This document shows, piece after piece, positions 25,033 to 34,269 of a stretch of DNA of 64,000 nucleotides. Position 1 is the stretch's first letter. The number at the start of each line of letters is the position of its first letter. The position numbers and the translations under genes are program-made. This stretch comes from Nocardiopsis sp. NRRL B-16309. Its GTDB lineage: Bacteria > Actinomycetota > Actinomycetes > Streptosporangiales > Streptosporangiaceae. The stretch spans positions 193,937 through 257,936 of the forward strand of contig NZ_LGEC01000092.1 in assembly GCF_001279585.1 (NCBI RefSeq), given 5' to 3'. The notes beneath the pieces are model-generated. The model was given only the letters and a program-made list of their open reading frames with translations. It made no database searches and was not told the origin of the DNA.

Positions 25033-25578
25033 ATGCCCGTGTACAACACGCACGAACGCCGCCTGGACGCCTCTCCCGACGAGGTGGGGGCCCTGCTCGA
25101 CACCCTGGCCACGGACGACGACCGGCTCTGGCCGCACGGCTCCTGGCCCGCCGTGTTCCTGGACGGCCCGATCGCGGTCGGCGCCGCCGGCGGGCACGGG
25201 CCCGTCCGCTACACGGTGGAGGAGTACGTCCCCGGCCGCAGGCTGCGCCTGCGCTTCGGAGCCCCGAGGGGCTTCGACGGCTTCCACGAGTTCACCGTCC
25301 GCCCCGATCCCTCCGGCGGTACCGTTCTGGCGCACCTGCTGGCCATGCGCACGCACGGACCGGCCGTGGTGAGCTGGCCCCTGGTCTTCCGCCCGCTGCA
25401 CGACGCCCTGCTGGAGGACCTGCTGGACCGGGCCGAGCACGCGGTCGGGGCGCGAGTGCGCACGCCCGCGCGCTGGAACGCCTGGGTCCGCCTGCTCCGA
25501 GTCGTACTGAGGCGCGTCCCGCGGACCTCCGCTGCGGCCCGGACCTCCCCGGCGCCGCGATCGCCCTCGGCCGGTTGA
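25033..25578 (+). CDS. SRPBCC-family protein
   Basis: A 181-aa protein with a START-like helix-grip fold: MPVYNTHERRLDASPDEVGA opens the domain, GPVRYTVEEYVPGRRLRLRF and GFHEFTVRPDPSGGTVLAHL are the expected strands, and DALLEDLLDRAEHAV is the C-terminal helix. Such proteins bind hydrophobic ligands. The last 35 residues are Arg/Ser/Ala-rich. GGAG precedes the ATG. Control by the divergent TetR is likely; the ligand is unknown. Confidence 0.78.
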   Translation: MPVYNTHERRLDASPDEVGALLDTLATDDDRLWPHGSWPAVFLDGPIAVGAAGGHGPVRYTVEEYVPGRRLRLRFGAPRGFDGFHEFTVRPDPSGGTVLAHLLAMRTHGPAVVSWPLVFRPLHDALLEDLLDRAEHAVGARVRTPARWNAWVRLLRVVLRRVPRTSAAARTSPAPRSPSAG

Positions 25579-25783
25579 CCCGCCCGCCGCCCGCGGTTCG
25601 CTGCCGCCGGTCCCTGACCGCGGATCGTCGGCCCTGTCCGGGGACCACCGACCAAGCTCAGTCGTCGGGGCGGGCGTCCGCCGCCCGCCCGGAGATCCGC
25701 CGTCCGCCGGTCGGCCCCGCCCGCCATCCGCCGTCCGCCCGGCCGGACGGGAGCCGTTCCGAGGCGCCCCCTAGGCTGGACGC

Positions 25784-26563
25784 ATGGACCTCGAACCGGG
25801 CAACGGCGCCCCCACGATCACCATCCCCACCGGCTACAACGGACCCGACGGGTCGGGCAACGGCGGCTACAGCGCCGGACTGCTCGCGGCCCGCCTGAGC
25901 ACGGTGGGCGGGCCCGCCGTGCGGGTCACCCTGCGGACCCCGCCGCCCCTGGACCACCCGTTGACCGTCGAGCAAGGCCCCGGTTCCGGGCTGCGCCTGA
26001 CCGACCCCGCCCTCACCGACAAGGGCCACCTGGTCGCCGAGGCGGAGACGGCCGACCTCCCCGAGGAACCGGCCGTGCCCGGCGGCCCGGTCGGGGCGGC
26101 CGAGGCCCGCGAGGCCGAGACCCGCTACCCCGGACTGGTCGAGCACCCCTTCCCGCGCTGCTACAGCTGCGGCCCCGAACGCGCCGAGGGCGACGGGCTG
26201 CGCCTGTTCGCGGGGCAGGTGCGCCCCGGGCACGGGCCCGACGCGGTGGGCCGCACCGTGGCCTGCACCTGGACACCGACCCCCTCGGTGGACGACGGGT
26301 CCGGCAACGCCGCCTTCCCCGAGATCTGGGCCGCGCTGGACTGCCCCGGCGGCTGGTCCTCCGACGTCATCGGCCGCCCCTCCGTCCTGGGCCGGTTCAC
26401 CGCCCAGGTCCTCGCCGCGCCGCGCGTGGGCCGCGCCCACGTGGTGATGGGGCACCTGCACGGGATCGAGGGCCGCAAGGTCCGCACCGGCACCACCCTG
26501 CACGACGAGGACGGGAACCTGCTGGCGCGGGCCTGGGCCACCTGGATCACGATCCAGCGCTGA
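25784..26563 (+). CDS. Hotdog-fold thioesterase-like protein
   Basis: A 259-aa protein. Features include GYNGPDGSGNGGYSAGLLAA near the start, a conserved FPRCYSCGPERAEGDGLRLF with a C-x-x-C pair in the middle, and VGRAHVVMGHLHGIEGRKVR, then LLARAWATW at the end. The pattern of two hotdog-like halves around the CxxCG motif matches actinobacterial thioesterase-like hypothetical proteins. A TAGGCT -10 box at 25772-25777 lies six bases before the ATG, so it is probably leaderless. Substrate unknown. Confidence 0.65.
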   Translation: MDLEPGNGAPTITIPTGYNGPDGSGNGGYSAGLLAARLSTVGGPAVRVTLRTPPPLDHPLTVEQGPGSGLRLTDPALTDKGHLVAEAETADLPEEPAVPGGPVGAAEAREAETRYPGLVEHPFPRCYSCGPERAEGDGLRLFAGQVRPGHGPDAVGRTVACTWTPTPSVDDGSGNAAFPEIWAALDCPGGWSSDVIGRPSVLGRFTAQVLAAPRVGRAHVVMGHLHGIEGRKVRTGTTLHDEDGNLLARAWATWITIQR

Positions 26564-26602
26564 CCACCGCGCTCCTGGCCCGAACCGCTACCGTGGACCC
26601 TT

Positions 26603-27265
26603 GTGGCCATGGAGAACTCGCACCCAGTCGCCCCGACCGACAGCGGACCCCCGCGACCGGACTCCGCCCTGACCCGCAGGGGTCGGGGCGGTCGCGGGCG
26701 CGACCCCGAACGGCGCCGTGCCATCCTCGACGCCGCCGACCGGGTGATCCAGCGCGACGGCCCCGACGCCTCGATGCTGGCGATCGCCGCCGAGGCGGGC
26801 ATCAGCAAGCCCATCCTCTACCGCCACTTCGGCGACAAGGGCGGGCTCTACCGCGCCCTGGCCGGGCGGCACGTCGACCCCCTCATCGAGCGCATCCGCG
26901 CGGAGCTGCACGAGCACACCGAGTTCGAGGTGCGTGCCCGGGCCACCGTCGGCGCCTACCTGTCGATGATCTCGCAGAACCTCAACCTGTACCGCTTCCT
27001 CATGGACCGCGCCACGTCCGAGGACTCCCGCACCCGCAGCGACCTGGGCATGATGGTGCGGCGCCTGGGCGAGGAACTGGCCGACCAACTCGTCACCGAA
27101 CAGCGGATCACCGCGCGCGTGCGCGCCCAGATCGTCGCCCACGCGGTGGTGGGCATGGTCCAGGCCGCGGGGGAGTGGTGGCTGGAGCACCCCGAGGTCG
27201 ACGAGGCGGAGATCATCGACGACCTCACCCTCGCTGTCGTGGGCGCCATCCGCGGCACGGGCTGA
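26603..27265 (+). CDS. TetR-family regulator
   Basis: A 220-aa regulator with an unusually basic, Gly/Arg-rich N-terminal tail (RRGRGGRGRDPERRRAILDA). The HTH follows: VIQRDGPDASMLAIAAEAGI, then SKPILYRHFGDKGGLYRAL. The C-terminal domain ends with VVGMVQAAGEWWLEHPEVD, as in repressors of fatty-acid or efflux genes. A TACCGT -10 box (26589-26594) eight bases before the GTG suggests a leaderless start. Targets are unknown. Confidence 0.88.
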   Translation: MAMENSHPVAPTDSGPPRPDSALTRRGRGGRGRDPERRRAILDAADRVIQRDGPDASMLAIAAEAGISKPILYRHFGDKGGLYRALAGRHVDPLIERIRAELHEHTEFEVRARATVGAYLSMISQNLNLYRFLMDRATSEDSRTRSDLGMMVRRLGEELADQLVTEQRITARVRAQIVAHAVVGMVQAAGEWWLEHPEVDEAEIIDDLTLAVVGAIRGTG

Positions 27266-27291
27266 ATCGGCGGATTCCCCACCGAAACGAC

Positions 27292-27322
27292 TTGACCTGG
27301 AGCGCACTCCAGGTCCCATGCT
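27292..27322 (+). promoter_or_regulatory. MerR-type promoter with 19-bp spacer and internal palindrome
   Basis: TTGACC at 27292-27297 and CATGCT at 27317-27322 are 19 bp apart. Between them ACCTGGAG-CGCA-CTCCAGGT (27295-27314) is a perfect palindrome. The over-long spacer and central dyad are the hallmark of MerR-activated promoters. The predicted transcript starts at or next to the ATG at 27330. Confidence 0.72.
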
Positions 27323-27329
27323 TACGGAC

Positions 27330-27782
27330 ATGGACTACTACACGCCCGGTCAGATGGCCGAGCGGTTCGACCTCACCCTGGACACCCTGCGCTACTACGA
27401 GAAGGCGGGGCTGCTGCGCCAGGTGGAGCGCGCTCCCAGCGGCCACCGGCGCTACAGGGCCGACGACGCCGAACTGCTCCACCTCATCCGCTGCCTGCGT
27501 GACACGGACATGCCCATCGCCCGGCTCCGCGAGTTCGCCGAACTCGTCCGCGCCGGCGACCACACCATCCCCGAGCGCGTCGAGGTGCTCCAGAGCCACC
27601 AGCGGCGGCTCGACGAGCACATCGCCGAGCTGCGCGTCCGCCAGGCGGCGATCCAGCACAAGATCGAGTACTACCTCGGCGTGCTCGCCGAGAACGGCCA
27701 CCGCGCGCCCGAGGACGACTCCCCCATCGGCCACACCCACCCCACCGACCACACCTCCCGATCCGTAGAGGAAGCCCTCTGA
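27330..27782 (+). CDS. MerR-family regulator
   Basis: A 150-aa activator. The winged helix starts MDYYTPGQMAERFDLTLDTL and RYYEKAGLLRQVERAPSGHR, followed by the dimerisation coiled coil (VEVLQSHQRRLDEHIAELRV). No cysteines sit at the metal-sensing positions, so a small organic signal is more likely than a metal. ATG 27330 is favoured over 27318 because the MerR promoter would make it leaderless. The TGA overlaps the ATG of the aldo/keto reductase, so the two are coupled and probably co-induced. Confidence 0.88.
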   Translation: MDYYTPGQMAERFDLTLDTLRYYEKAGLLRQVERAPSGHRRYRADDAELLHLIRCLRDTDMPIARLREFAELVRAGDHTIPERVEVLQSHQRRLDEHIAELRVRQAAIQHKIEYYLGVLAENGHRAPEDDSPIGHTHPTDHTSRSVEEAL

Positions 27783-28753
27783 TGCGTTACACCACCATCG
27801 GCGACCGCCGTGTCAGCGCCCTGTGCCTGGGCGCGATGAAGTTCGGCAGCGAGACCGACGACGCCACCTCCGCCGCCCTCCTCGACCGCTTCGTCGAGGC
27901 CGGGGGCACCTTCGTGGACACCGCCGACTGCTACCAGTTCTGGGTGGAGGGCTTCGAGGGGCACGAGAGCGAGACCTTCCTCGGCCGCTGGCGCCGCGAG
28001 CGCGGCGTCACCGACGAGGTGTTCGTCGCGACCAAGCTCGGTGCCCAGCCGACCGTGCCCGGGACCGGCCTGGAGACCAAGGAGGGGCTCTCGGCGGCGA
28101 CCGTGGCCCTGGCCGCCGAGCGCAGCCGCGACCGCCTGGGCATGGACCGGCTCGACGCCCTCTACGCCCACCAGGAGGACCGCACGGTCCTGCTGGAGGA
28201 GACCATGGGCGCCTTCGCCAAACTCGTCGCCGAGGGCACGCTGGGCGAGGTGGGGCTGAGCAACCACCGCACCTGGCGCCTGGAGCGGGCCCGCGCCATC
28301 GCCGCCGACCACGCCTGGCCGCGCCCGCGGCTCCTCCAGTACCGATACAGCTACCTGCAGCCGCGCCTGGACGTCCCGCTCCAGTCGATGGGCCACATGC
28401 ACATCACCCCGGAGCTGCTCGACTTCGTGCGTGCCGAGGCGGTCGAGGGCCGCGAGCACACCGTGGTGGCCTACACGTCGCTGCTGTGGGGTGCCTACAC
28501 CCGCGACGACAAGGAGCTGGACCCGGCCTACGACCACCCCGGCACCCCGGCCCGGCTGGCCGTCCTGGACGAGGTCGTCAAGGAGACCGGCGCCACCCGC
28601 AACCAGGTGGTCCTGGCCTGGCTGATGGACAGCGACCCGCGCATCGTGCCCCTGGTCGGGGTGAGCCGGATCGAGCAGCTGGACGAGGCGATCGAGGCCA
28701 CCGACCTCACCCTCACCCACGACCAGTGGCAGCGCCTGGCCGACGCCGGATAG
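27782..28753 (+). CDS. Aldo/keto reductase
   Basis: A 323-aa NADPH-dependent oxidoreductase with a TIM-barrel. Visible are the LCLGAMKFGSETDD start, GTFVDTADCYQF with the catalytic Asp and Tyr, VATKLGAQPT with the Lys, DALYAHQEDRTVLLEETMGA, and VPLVGVSRIEQLDEAIEATD in the cofactor-binding end. It probably reduces a reactive aldehyde or ketone sensed through the coupled MerR protein; the substrate is unknown. Confidence 0.9.
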   Translation: MRYTTIGDRRVSALCLGAMKFGSETDDATSAALLDRFVEAGGTFVDTADCYQFWVEGFEGHESETFLGRWRRERGVTDEVFVATKLGAQPTVPGTGLETKEGLSAATVALAAERSRDRLGMDRLDALYAHQEDRTVLLEETMGAFAKLVAEGTLGEVGLSNHRTWRLERARAIAADHAWPRPRLLQYRYSYLQPRLDVPLQSMGHMHITPELLDFVRAEAVEGREHTVVAYTSLLWGAYTRDDKELDPAYDHPGTPARLAVLDEVVKETGATRNQVVLAWLMDSDPRIVPLVGVSRIEQLDEAIEATDLTLTHDQWQRLADAG

Positions 28754-28925
28754 GTCCGGTGGACGGCACACGGCCGGGACAGGGACCGGTCGGGGCGGCA
28801 CCCGGTCGGGGCGTGGCGGCGGGACGGGGGCGGCTGGACGGTACCGGGCGGGGCCGGTGGCCGCGTCGGCCGATGCGGCCACCGCCGATCGTGGCCGTGG
28901 CCACCCGCTGATCGGCCACGCGCGG

Positions 28926-28980
28926 GACGGGCGCGTGCAGGACGGGCGCGTGCAGGACGGGCGCGTGCAGGACGGGTGCG
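28926..28980 (+). repeat. 15-bp tandem repeat in the 28754-29237 intergenic region
   Basis: GACGGGCGCGTGCAG is repeated three times exactly (28926-28970), with a partial fourth copy and more diverged copies on either side. The whole 484-base interval between the aldo/keto reductase and the GAP1-like gene is repeat-rich and has no supported gene. Confidence 0.7.
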
Positions 28981-29237
28981 CGCCTGACGGCCACGCGCCG
29001 GGCTGGTGTACACCGGACGGGCGCGTGGCCGGGGCAGGCCATGGTTCTTCGCAAACACCCCAAACGGGCACGTATGTTCGAACCCGCTGTTTTCGCCACG
29101 CTTCGACCGGATACCTTCCCTAGGGCGTGCGCAGCGGAGGCAGCCCCGACGCACGCGAGGGGGTGTGCCCGCCGGGCACGCCCTCAAGGCGGCGGACGGC
29201 AGCGCCGCCTCGGCCCGCGTACCCGGGGAGGGGCGAC

Positions 29238-31385
29238 TTGCCCGACAGCACGTACCACCAGATCCACTTCGCCTGGGCCGAGCCCACCCTGCTGGGGCGC
29301 ACCGGACCGGGCCCGGCCGCGGCCTCCCTCCCCGAACGCGACCACCCCGTCCTGCGCTCCTGGCGCGACCGCCTGGTCCCCGCGCTCACGGCCGACTACC
29401 GCTCGGCCCTGCCCGACACCGACCCCGCCGACTTCCCCGAGACCCTGTGGGCGCACGACTACCCCGACGGCCAGTCCGCCCTCGTCTACCGGTGGCCCGG
29501 CGACGTCCGCGACGCGCACGCCTGGGCCATCGTGGGCCCCTCCTACGGGCTGACGCTGCCGCGCGTGCTGTCCCTACACGAGAACCCCAACACCCGCCCG
29601 GCCGCCCGTCGCCCGCCCGCGCCCGGCTGGGAGACGATGCGGTCCCTGGCGGCGCCGGAGCCCTGGGAGCGGACCGCCGCCCCGGGGGCCGTGCGCACCC
29701 GTGACCGCAAGGCCGCCGAGACCGCCGTCGGCGACGAACCGCTGCTCGTCGGAGCGGTGGCCGCCGCCCTCGCCCGCCCGGACCTGCCGGTGCACATCGC
29801 GCTGGAACCCGAACGGGCCGACCTGTGGCAGGCGGTCCAGATGCGCTTCCTGTGGGGCGCGCACCGCATCCTGCACGACGTCCTCACCCCGCCCCGGGCC
29901 ATCCCGGCGGCCGGCTGGGCGTGGTCGTTCTCCACCTACGACCCCGTCCTGGGCGAGGACAACGGCCAGCACATCGCCTTCGGGCCGCCGGTGGGCGACC
30001 ACGGCGGCTCGCCCTTCGTCAACCCCGTGCCACCGGACTTCCGTCGGGTGGCCGAGGGCCTGGTGGCGGTCCTGCGCGACGAGGGCGGCAACGCGCTCGC
30101 CGCACAACTGCGCGAGCGCGGGGTGCCCGACGCGGCGACCTTCGCCGACCGGCGCGACCTGCTGTGCGACTGGTTCGACCCCCGCGCCCGGCCCCTGACC
30201 GCCGACCCCGACGACCTCCCGGAGCCCGAACCCCTGCCGGGCGTCGGCCTCCGGGAGCCCGAGCCGGAGTCAGCGGACGAGTCCGGCGAGTCGGCGGCAC
30301 CCGAGAAGATCACCGGCCCTGGGGAGGAGGCTGGGCCCGAGGACAGCACAGCCGGGACCGGGCCCGGTGCCGAGGAGAGTACGGCCACGGCCGAGCCCGA
30401 GGAGGTCGACGGCCTGCCGGAGCTGCTGGAGGTCGAGGAACCGGGTGAGGAGGACCCCGAGGAACCGGACTCGACGGGCCCGCACCGCCCGCGCCGGGCC
30501 TCCGACGACCTCATCCGCCGGGTGCCGTCCCGCCCGGTGCGCCCGCGCATCGCCGCGGCTCGCCCGCACAATGCCCCCCGCACGCGCACCCGGGCCGCCT
30601 CGGAACCACTGTGGCCGACCGGCCGCGCCGCCGACCGGACCGACGACGGCACCGGCCCGGAGGAACCCGCCTTCGGAGGAGACGACGCCCGTCCCCGGAA
30701 CGCGGACGCCCCCGAGCCGCGGGACACCCGCTCCGCGCCCTCCCTCGGACTGGCCGAGCCCGGTGCGCGCTCCACCGACGACGCGTCCGCCGCGGACCGG
30801 GAGGCGCCGACCCCTCCGGCCGCACCGCCCGTGGACGACGCCCCGGACGCACCTCCGATCCCCGATCCGCCCGCCCGCACCCCCGGAGAGGCGCCGCCCC
30901 TCCCGCTGACCTCCGAACCCCCGATCGACTACGCCTCCGAGACCGAGCCGGACCAGGACGAGGCCGACGAGTCCGGCGACGACGACAACTGGCCGACCCA
31001 GTACGTCGACCTGCCCCTGTCCCGCCTGGAGCGCTGGCACGCCAAGCGCGGGCCGGAGGGGGCCCGGATCGACATCGTCGACGCCCGCGCCGCCGTCCGC
31101 GCCGAACGGGCCGAACTCCAGCGGGTCCGCGAGGAGCGCGACCTGTACCACACCGAGGTCCAGGACCTGCGCCGCGACATCGCCCGCCTGGACCGCTCCT
31201 GGCTCGACCCGGGCGGCGAGCCCTCCGAGCCCGACGCACCGCGCCTCCGCCGATGGCCCTCCCGGGCACTGGCCGCCCTGGTCATGCTCGCCCTCCTGGC
31301 CACCGGCCTGGAAGCGGGCGCCCGCTTCGGCCACGGCACCACCGACCTCCTCGCCGCCCTGTGGGGCGCCCTCCCCTGGGGCTGA
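29238..31385 (+). CDS. GAP1-like (GTPase-associated protein 1) protein with C-terminal membrane anchor
   Basis: A 715-aa protein from TTG 29238, set by GGGGAGGGG upstream. The N-terminal 330 residues match the GAP1 N-terminal and middle region: YHQIHFAWAEPTLLG, then GLTLPRVLSLHENPN, and PAAGWAWSFSTYDPVLGEDN. A long acidic, Pro-rich linker (about 340-600) follows, then a coiled coil (VRAERAELQRVREERDLYHT) and one transmembrane helix (ALAALVMLALLATGLEAGAR) near the end. GAP1 proteins belong to GTPase-centred conflict systems of actinobacteria. No GTPase or other system member is adjacent, so this is an orphan or scaffold version. Confidence 0.65.
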   Translation: MPDSTYHQIHFAWAEPTLLGRTGPGPAAASLPERDHPVLRSWRDRLVPALTADYRSALPDTDPADFPETLWAHDYPDGQSALVYRWPGDVRDAHAWAIVGPSYGLTLPRVLSLHENPNTRPAARRPPAPGWETMRSLAAPEPWERTAAPGAVRTRDRKAAETAVGDEPLLVGAVAAALARPDLPVHIALEPERADLWQAVQMRFLWGAHRILHDVLTPPRAIPAAGWAWSFSTYDPVLGEDNGQHIAFGPPVGDHGGSPFVNPVPPDFRRVAEGLVAVLRDEGGNALAAQLRERGVPDAATFADRRDLLCDWFDPRARPLTADPDDLPEPEPLPGVGLREPEPESADESGESAAPEKITGPGEEAGPEDSTAGTGPGAEESTATAEPEEVDGLPELLEVEEPGEEDPEEPDSTGPHRPRRASDDLIRRVPSRPVRPRIAAARPHNAPRTRTRAASEPLWPTGRAADRTDDGTGPEEPAFGGDDARPRNADAPEPRDTRSAPSLGLAEPGARSTDDASAADREAPTPPAAPPVDDAPDAPPIPDPPARTPGEAPPLPLTSEPPIDYASETEPDQDEADESGDDDNWPTQYVDLPLSRLERWHAKRGPEGARIDIVDARAAVRAERAELQRVREERDLYHTEVQDLRRDIARLDRSWLDPGGEPSEPDAPRLRRWPSRALAALVMLALLATGLEAGARFGHGTTDLLAALWGALPWG

Positions 31386-31435
31386 TCCCGCCCGAATCCG
31401 CCACGGCCGCGCGGTGACGGACGTAGCGTCGGAGC

Positions 31436-32500
31436 ATGACGAGAGTGAACCCCTCAGGTGCGTCCCCGTCCCCTCAGAACCCGTCCGGTCTCCATCCCCG
31501 ACTGTGGGAGGCCGTCCAGGACCTGAACCTGCCCGAGGAGGTCCTGGACGACCTGTGCCAGGACGCGGGGCGAGCCGGGGACACCCTGCTCGACACCGTC
31601 GAGCACCTGGAACACGTCGAGCGCCCCGACCTCGCCCGGCGTCTGCTGGAGTCGCTGCGCGCCCATCCCCCGACCACGGAGACCGGTCAGTACGCCTCGT
31701 ACTCACTGATCCTCCGGCTCCGCTCGGACGGCGAGGTGAAAGAGGCCGCACGCATCCTCGACGGGTTCCTGCGCCCGGGACACCTCGACCCCGGCCCGGC
31801 CCTGTTGGTCGCCGAGGACTTCGAGGAGTCCGGCAGGCTGGACGAGGCGCTGCACTGCTACAACATCGCCTCCCGTGACGACCTCGCCCGTCCCGCCGCC
31901 GATCTCGTCGGCGCCGGCCACTTCGTGTTGATGCCGTTGCTGGGCCGCGCCCGGGTCCGGCAACGGCTCGGGATGGCGGAGGACGAGCACGACCGCGCCG
32001 CTCTCTCCGCGGCGAATGACCTGCCCGCGACCGATGACGAATTCGAGTCGGAGGAGGACTGGGACGAGTTCATTCACCTCGACGGTGCGTTTCCGGGCTG
32101 GGACGACGAGATCGCCGCCCCGCCGGCCGAAGTGCGCGGCCTCCGGGTCGTCTACTCCCGCGGATCCCTTGCCCACGCTCGCGAGCTCGGACTGATCGGT
32201 CCCGAGGTGACGGCGGACGACCACTACCGGGAGGCCGAACGCGAGCTGCGCGAGGCGGCCCGCCAGCACTCCAGCACCCTCTTCGCCGTGGTCACGGCCG
32301 ACGCCGACGAGATCGCGTCCTTCGCCGCGGAACAGGCACTCGACCCCGCCGACGAGTTGACCCCCGGTGCGTGGGCCGAAGCCGTACTCCCCAGTGACTC
32401 CCCACGACTGCTGCCCTGGCCGCCCGAGCGCAACAGACCGTGCTGGTGCGGTTCGGGCCGCAAGTACAAGAAGTGCTGCGGCTCCCCGTCCCTGCGCTGA
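31436..32500 (+). CDS. SEC-C motif protein
   Basis: A 354-aa protein ending in the SEC-C zinc-binding motif (NRPCWCGSGRKYKKCCG), known from SecA tails and proteins that meet the ribosome. The upstream part is helical and TPR-like (ILRLRSDGEVKEAARILDGF, then DLARPAADLVGAGHFVLMPL). An acidic stretch, EFESEEDWDEF, is in the middle. A TAGCGT -10 box at 31424-31429 lies six bases before the ATG, suggesting a leaderless mRNA. The partner is unknown. Confidence 0.8.
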   Translation: MTRVNPSGASPSPQNPSGLHPRLWEAVQDLNLPEEVLDDLCQDAGRAGDTLLDTVEHLEHVERPDLARRLLESLRAHPPTTETGQYASYSLILRLRSDGEVKEAARILDGFLRPGHLDPGPALLVAEDFEESGRLDEALHCYNIASRDDLARPAADLVGAGHFVLMPLLGRARVRQRLGMAEDEHDRAALSAANDLPATDDEFESEEDWDEFIHLDGAFPGWDDEIAAPPAEVRGLRVVYSRGSLAHARELGLIGPEVTADDHYREAERELREAARQHSSTLFAVVTADADEIASFAAEQALDPADELTPGAWAEAVLPSDSPRLLPWPPERNRPCWCGSGRKYKKCCGSPSLR

Positions 32501-32744
32501 CGGGACCCGGGACGCGCATCTGGTGTTCTCCTTCGGACACCGGCTCGTTCCGGGTGGCCTTCCCCGCGGTCTGTCCGAGGGAGTCCCCGACCCCGCCTCC
32601 TGACCCGCCACGGGAACCGGCCCAGGGGTCCTCAGACCGACCACGGACCGTACCGGTGTGGGAGGAGGCGCGTGCGCGCCGGTTGGACGAGTGCCGCATC
32701 GCCCCTGAGCAGTGGAGACGGCATGAAGCGTCGCCGCGTCCCGG

Positions 32745-32750
32745 TAGGGT
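32745..32750 (+). promoter_or_regulatory. Probable -10 box of the first DUF4241-like gene
   Basis: TAGGGT lies 36 bases before the ATG at 32787. The second paralogue has TAGGTT at the matching position (41351-41356), and the leaders between box and start are similar, which supports a shared promoter. The rest of 32501-32786 shows no gene. Confidence 0.5.
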
Positions 32751-32786
32751 CCTCACGACGTTCCCCCGACACGTGAAAGACCCAGC

Positions 32787-34121
32787 ATGCCGTCCACCAC
32801 ACCCTGCCACGTCCTGTACTGCGAGGGCTGGGACCCTACACAGGCCCGTCCTGTCGGGATCCTGGCCCCCGCCACCGCACAGGAACGCGATGGCGCCGGA
32901 GAACAGTACGCCGTGCTCATCCGGGACACCGAAGGCGTCCCGCTGGTCCTGCTGGAGATCGCCTGGAAGCAGAACCACTGCGGTGTCTGGACGTTCGCCG
33001 ACGACGGTGGGCGCAACGCCCGGCACCGCTACGCGCGCGGTGACGACGGCCGTCTCACCCTCACCCGCAGCCTCCTCCGCGGCGGTCTCTTCCCCGAGGA
33101 CGATCTGAACCGGGGAGCGGTGGCGGCCGGCATCGCCCTGGCCGACAAGGACCGTGGCCTGTACCGCTACGAGTACGAGCTCGCCAACGGCGGGCGCGTC
33201 GATACCGGACCTCAGCCCCTCCATGACGACCTGGCCCCGTTCGCCACTCGGCGGACCCCCGCCTTCGGCCGCTGGGAGGAGCTCGCGGCCATGCACCCGG
33301 GGCTGCGCGGCACGTTCGTGGAACTGCGCGACGCCGACGTCGCCCCCGGCCCCGGTCCCGTGTCCGCCCCCTGGCGGCCGCCGGGCCCTCTGGCCCCGAC
33401 CGGTGTCGACAGGCTCTTCGAGCCCGGCAGGCGTCTCGTGGGCGGCTGGTCCGGGCACACCGGTACCGTCGAGGTGCGTCCGATCGGGACCATCGACCTG
33501 CCCACGGGGCGGGTCCTGGCCTACGACCCAGGGAGTCTGGGGTCCGCCAAGGAGGACGACGTCCTCACGGTTCCCCTCCCACCGGGGGAGCACCCGGTGC
33601 GGTTGTCCCTGCTGCGCCCCGACGGCGACGACGCCGACGACGACCACACCCTGGTGATGGCGTTGCGCATCGATGTCGCCGACCTCGTGGAGACCCCCGT
33701 CGCCTCGTGGGAGATGGCCCTGCGCTCCGGTCAGGACTACCGGGAGCTCGGCGAGGGCGAGTTCTACGGCGTGGGTGTGGACGGCGGTGTGTTCGGGTTC
33801 TGCGATGCGGCCTGCCGCCCCCATCTGGCGGAGCTGTTCACCGACTTCGACCAGTACCTCCGCCTCGTCCACGGTCACGGCGCCGACGGGCGGAGCGCCG
33901 ACCCTTCGAACATCCGGGAGCAGGCACGGGACACCAGCCCGTGGTCGAGTACGTTGCATGAGCCGTTCGGCGGTGGTGACCTGATCGTCTCCCGGAGCGG
34001 GTACGGCGATGGCGACTACCCGGTGTGGATCGGTAGGGCGGACGACGGCCGCGTCGCCGCACTGGTGCTGGACGCACTGGTCCCCGACTGGTCTGCGAAG
34101 GCCCCGGACCCGGCACCGTAG
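32787..34121 (+). CDS. DUF4241-like protein, paralogue 1
   Basis: A 444-aa protein. The start CHVLYCEGWDPTQARPVGIL, the segment YAVLIRDTEGVPLVLLEIAW, the mid-protein RVLAYDPGSLGSA, and the end GDGDYPVWIGRADDGRVAAL are all shared with the gene at 41392. The end motif is the DUF4241 signature. The first 200 residues may be a second domain. No enzymatic motif is visible. It lacks about 60 residues present before the last domain in the paralogue. Function unknown; co-location with the 1556-aa protein suggests a shared system. Confidence 0.65.
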   Translation: MPSTTPCHVLYCEGWDPTQARPVGILAPATAQERDGAGEQYAVLIRDTEGVPLVLLEIAWKQNHCGVWTFADDGGRNARHRYARGDDGRLTLTRSLLRGGLFPEDDLNRGAVAAGIALADKDRGLYRYEYELANGGRVDTGPQPLHDDLAPFATRRTPAFGRWEELAAMHPGLRGTFVELRDADVAPGPGPVSAPWRPPGPLAPTGVDRLFEPGRRLVGGWSGHTGTVEVRPIGTIDLPTGRVLAYDPGSLGSAKEDDVLTVPLPPGEHPVRLSLLRPDGDDADDDHTLVMALRIDVADLVETPVASWEMALRSGQDYRELGEGEFYGVGVDGGVFGFCDAACRPHLAELFTDFDQYLRLVHGHGADGRSADPSNIREQARDTSPWSSTLHEPFGGGDLIVSRSGYGDGDYPVWIGRADDGRVAALVLDALVPDWSAKAPDPAP

Positions 34122-34269
34122 CGGGCGGGTCCGGATACCGCCCGACACGGTCGGGGGGCGTTCCATCCCGACCGGTGGATGAGGCACACGCATGAGAACG
34201 AAGTTCTCGGCCCGGCTGGTGTGCCGTCGTCTCTCCAGAACCTTGCCGTCGACCAGGTCTTCCGGTCAC

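Noticed and set aside
28926..28980. CRISPR array
   Set aside because: Units are 15 bp with no spacers and no cas genes; a simple tandem repeat.
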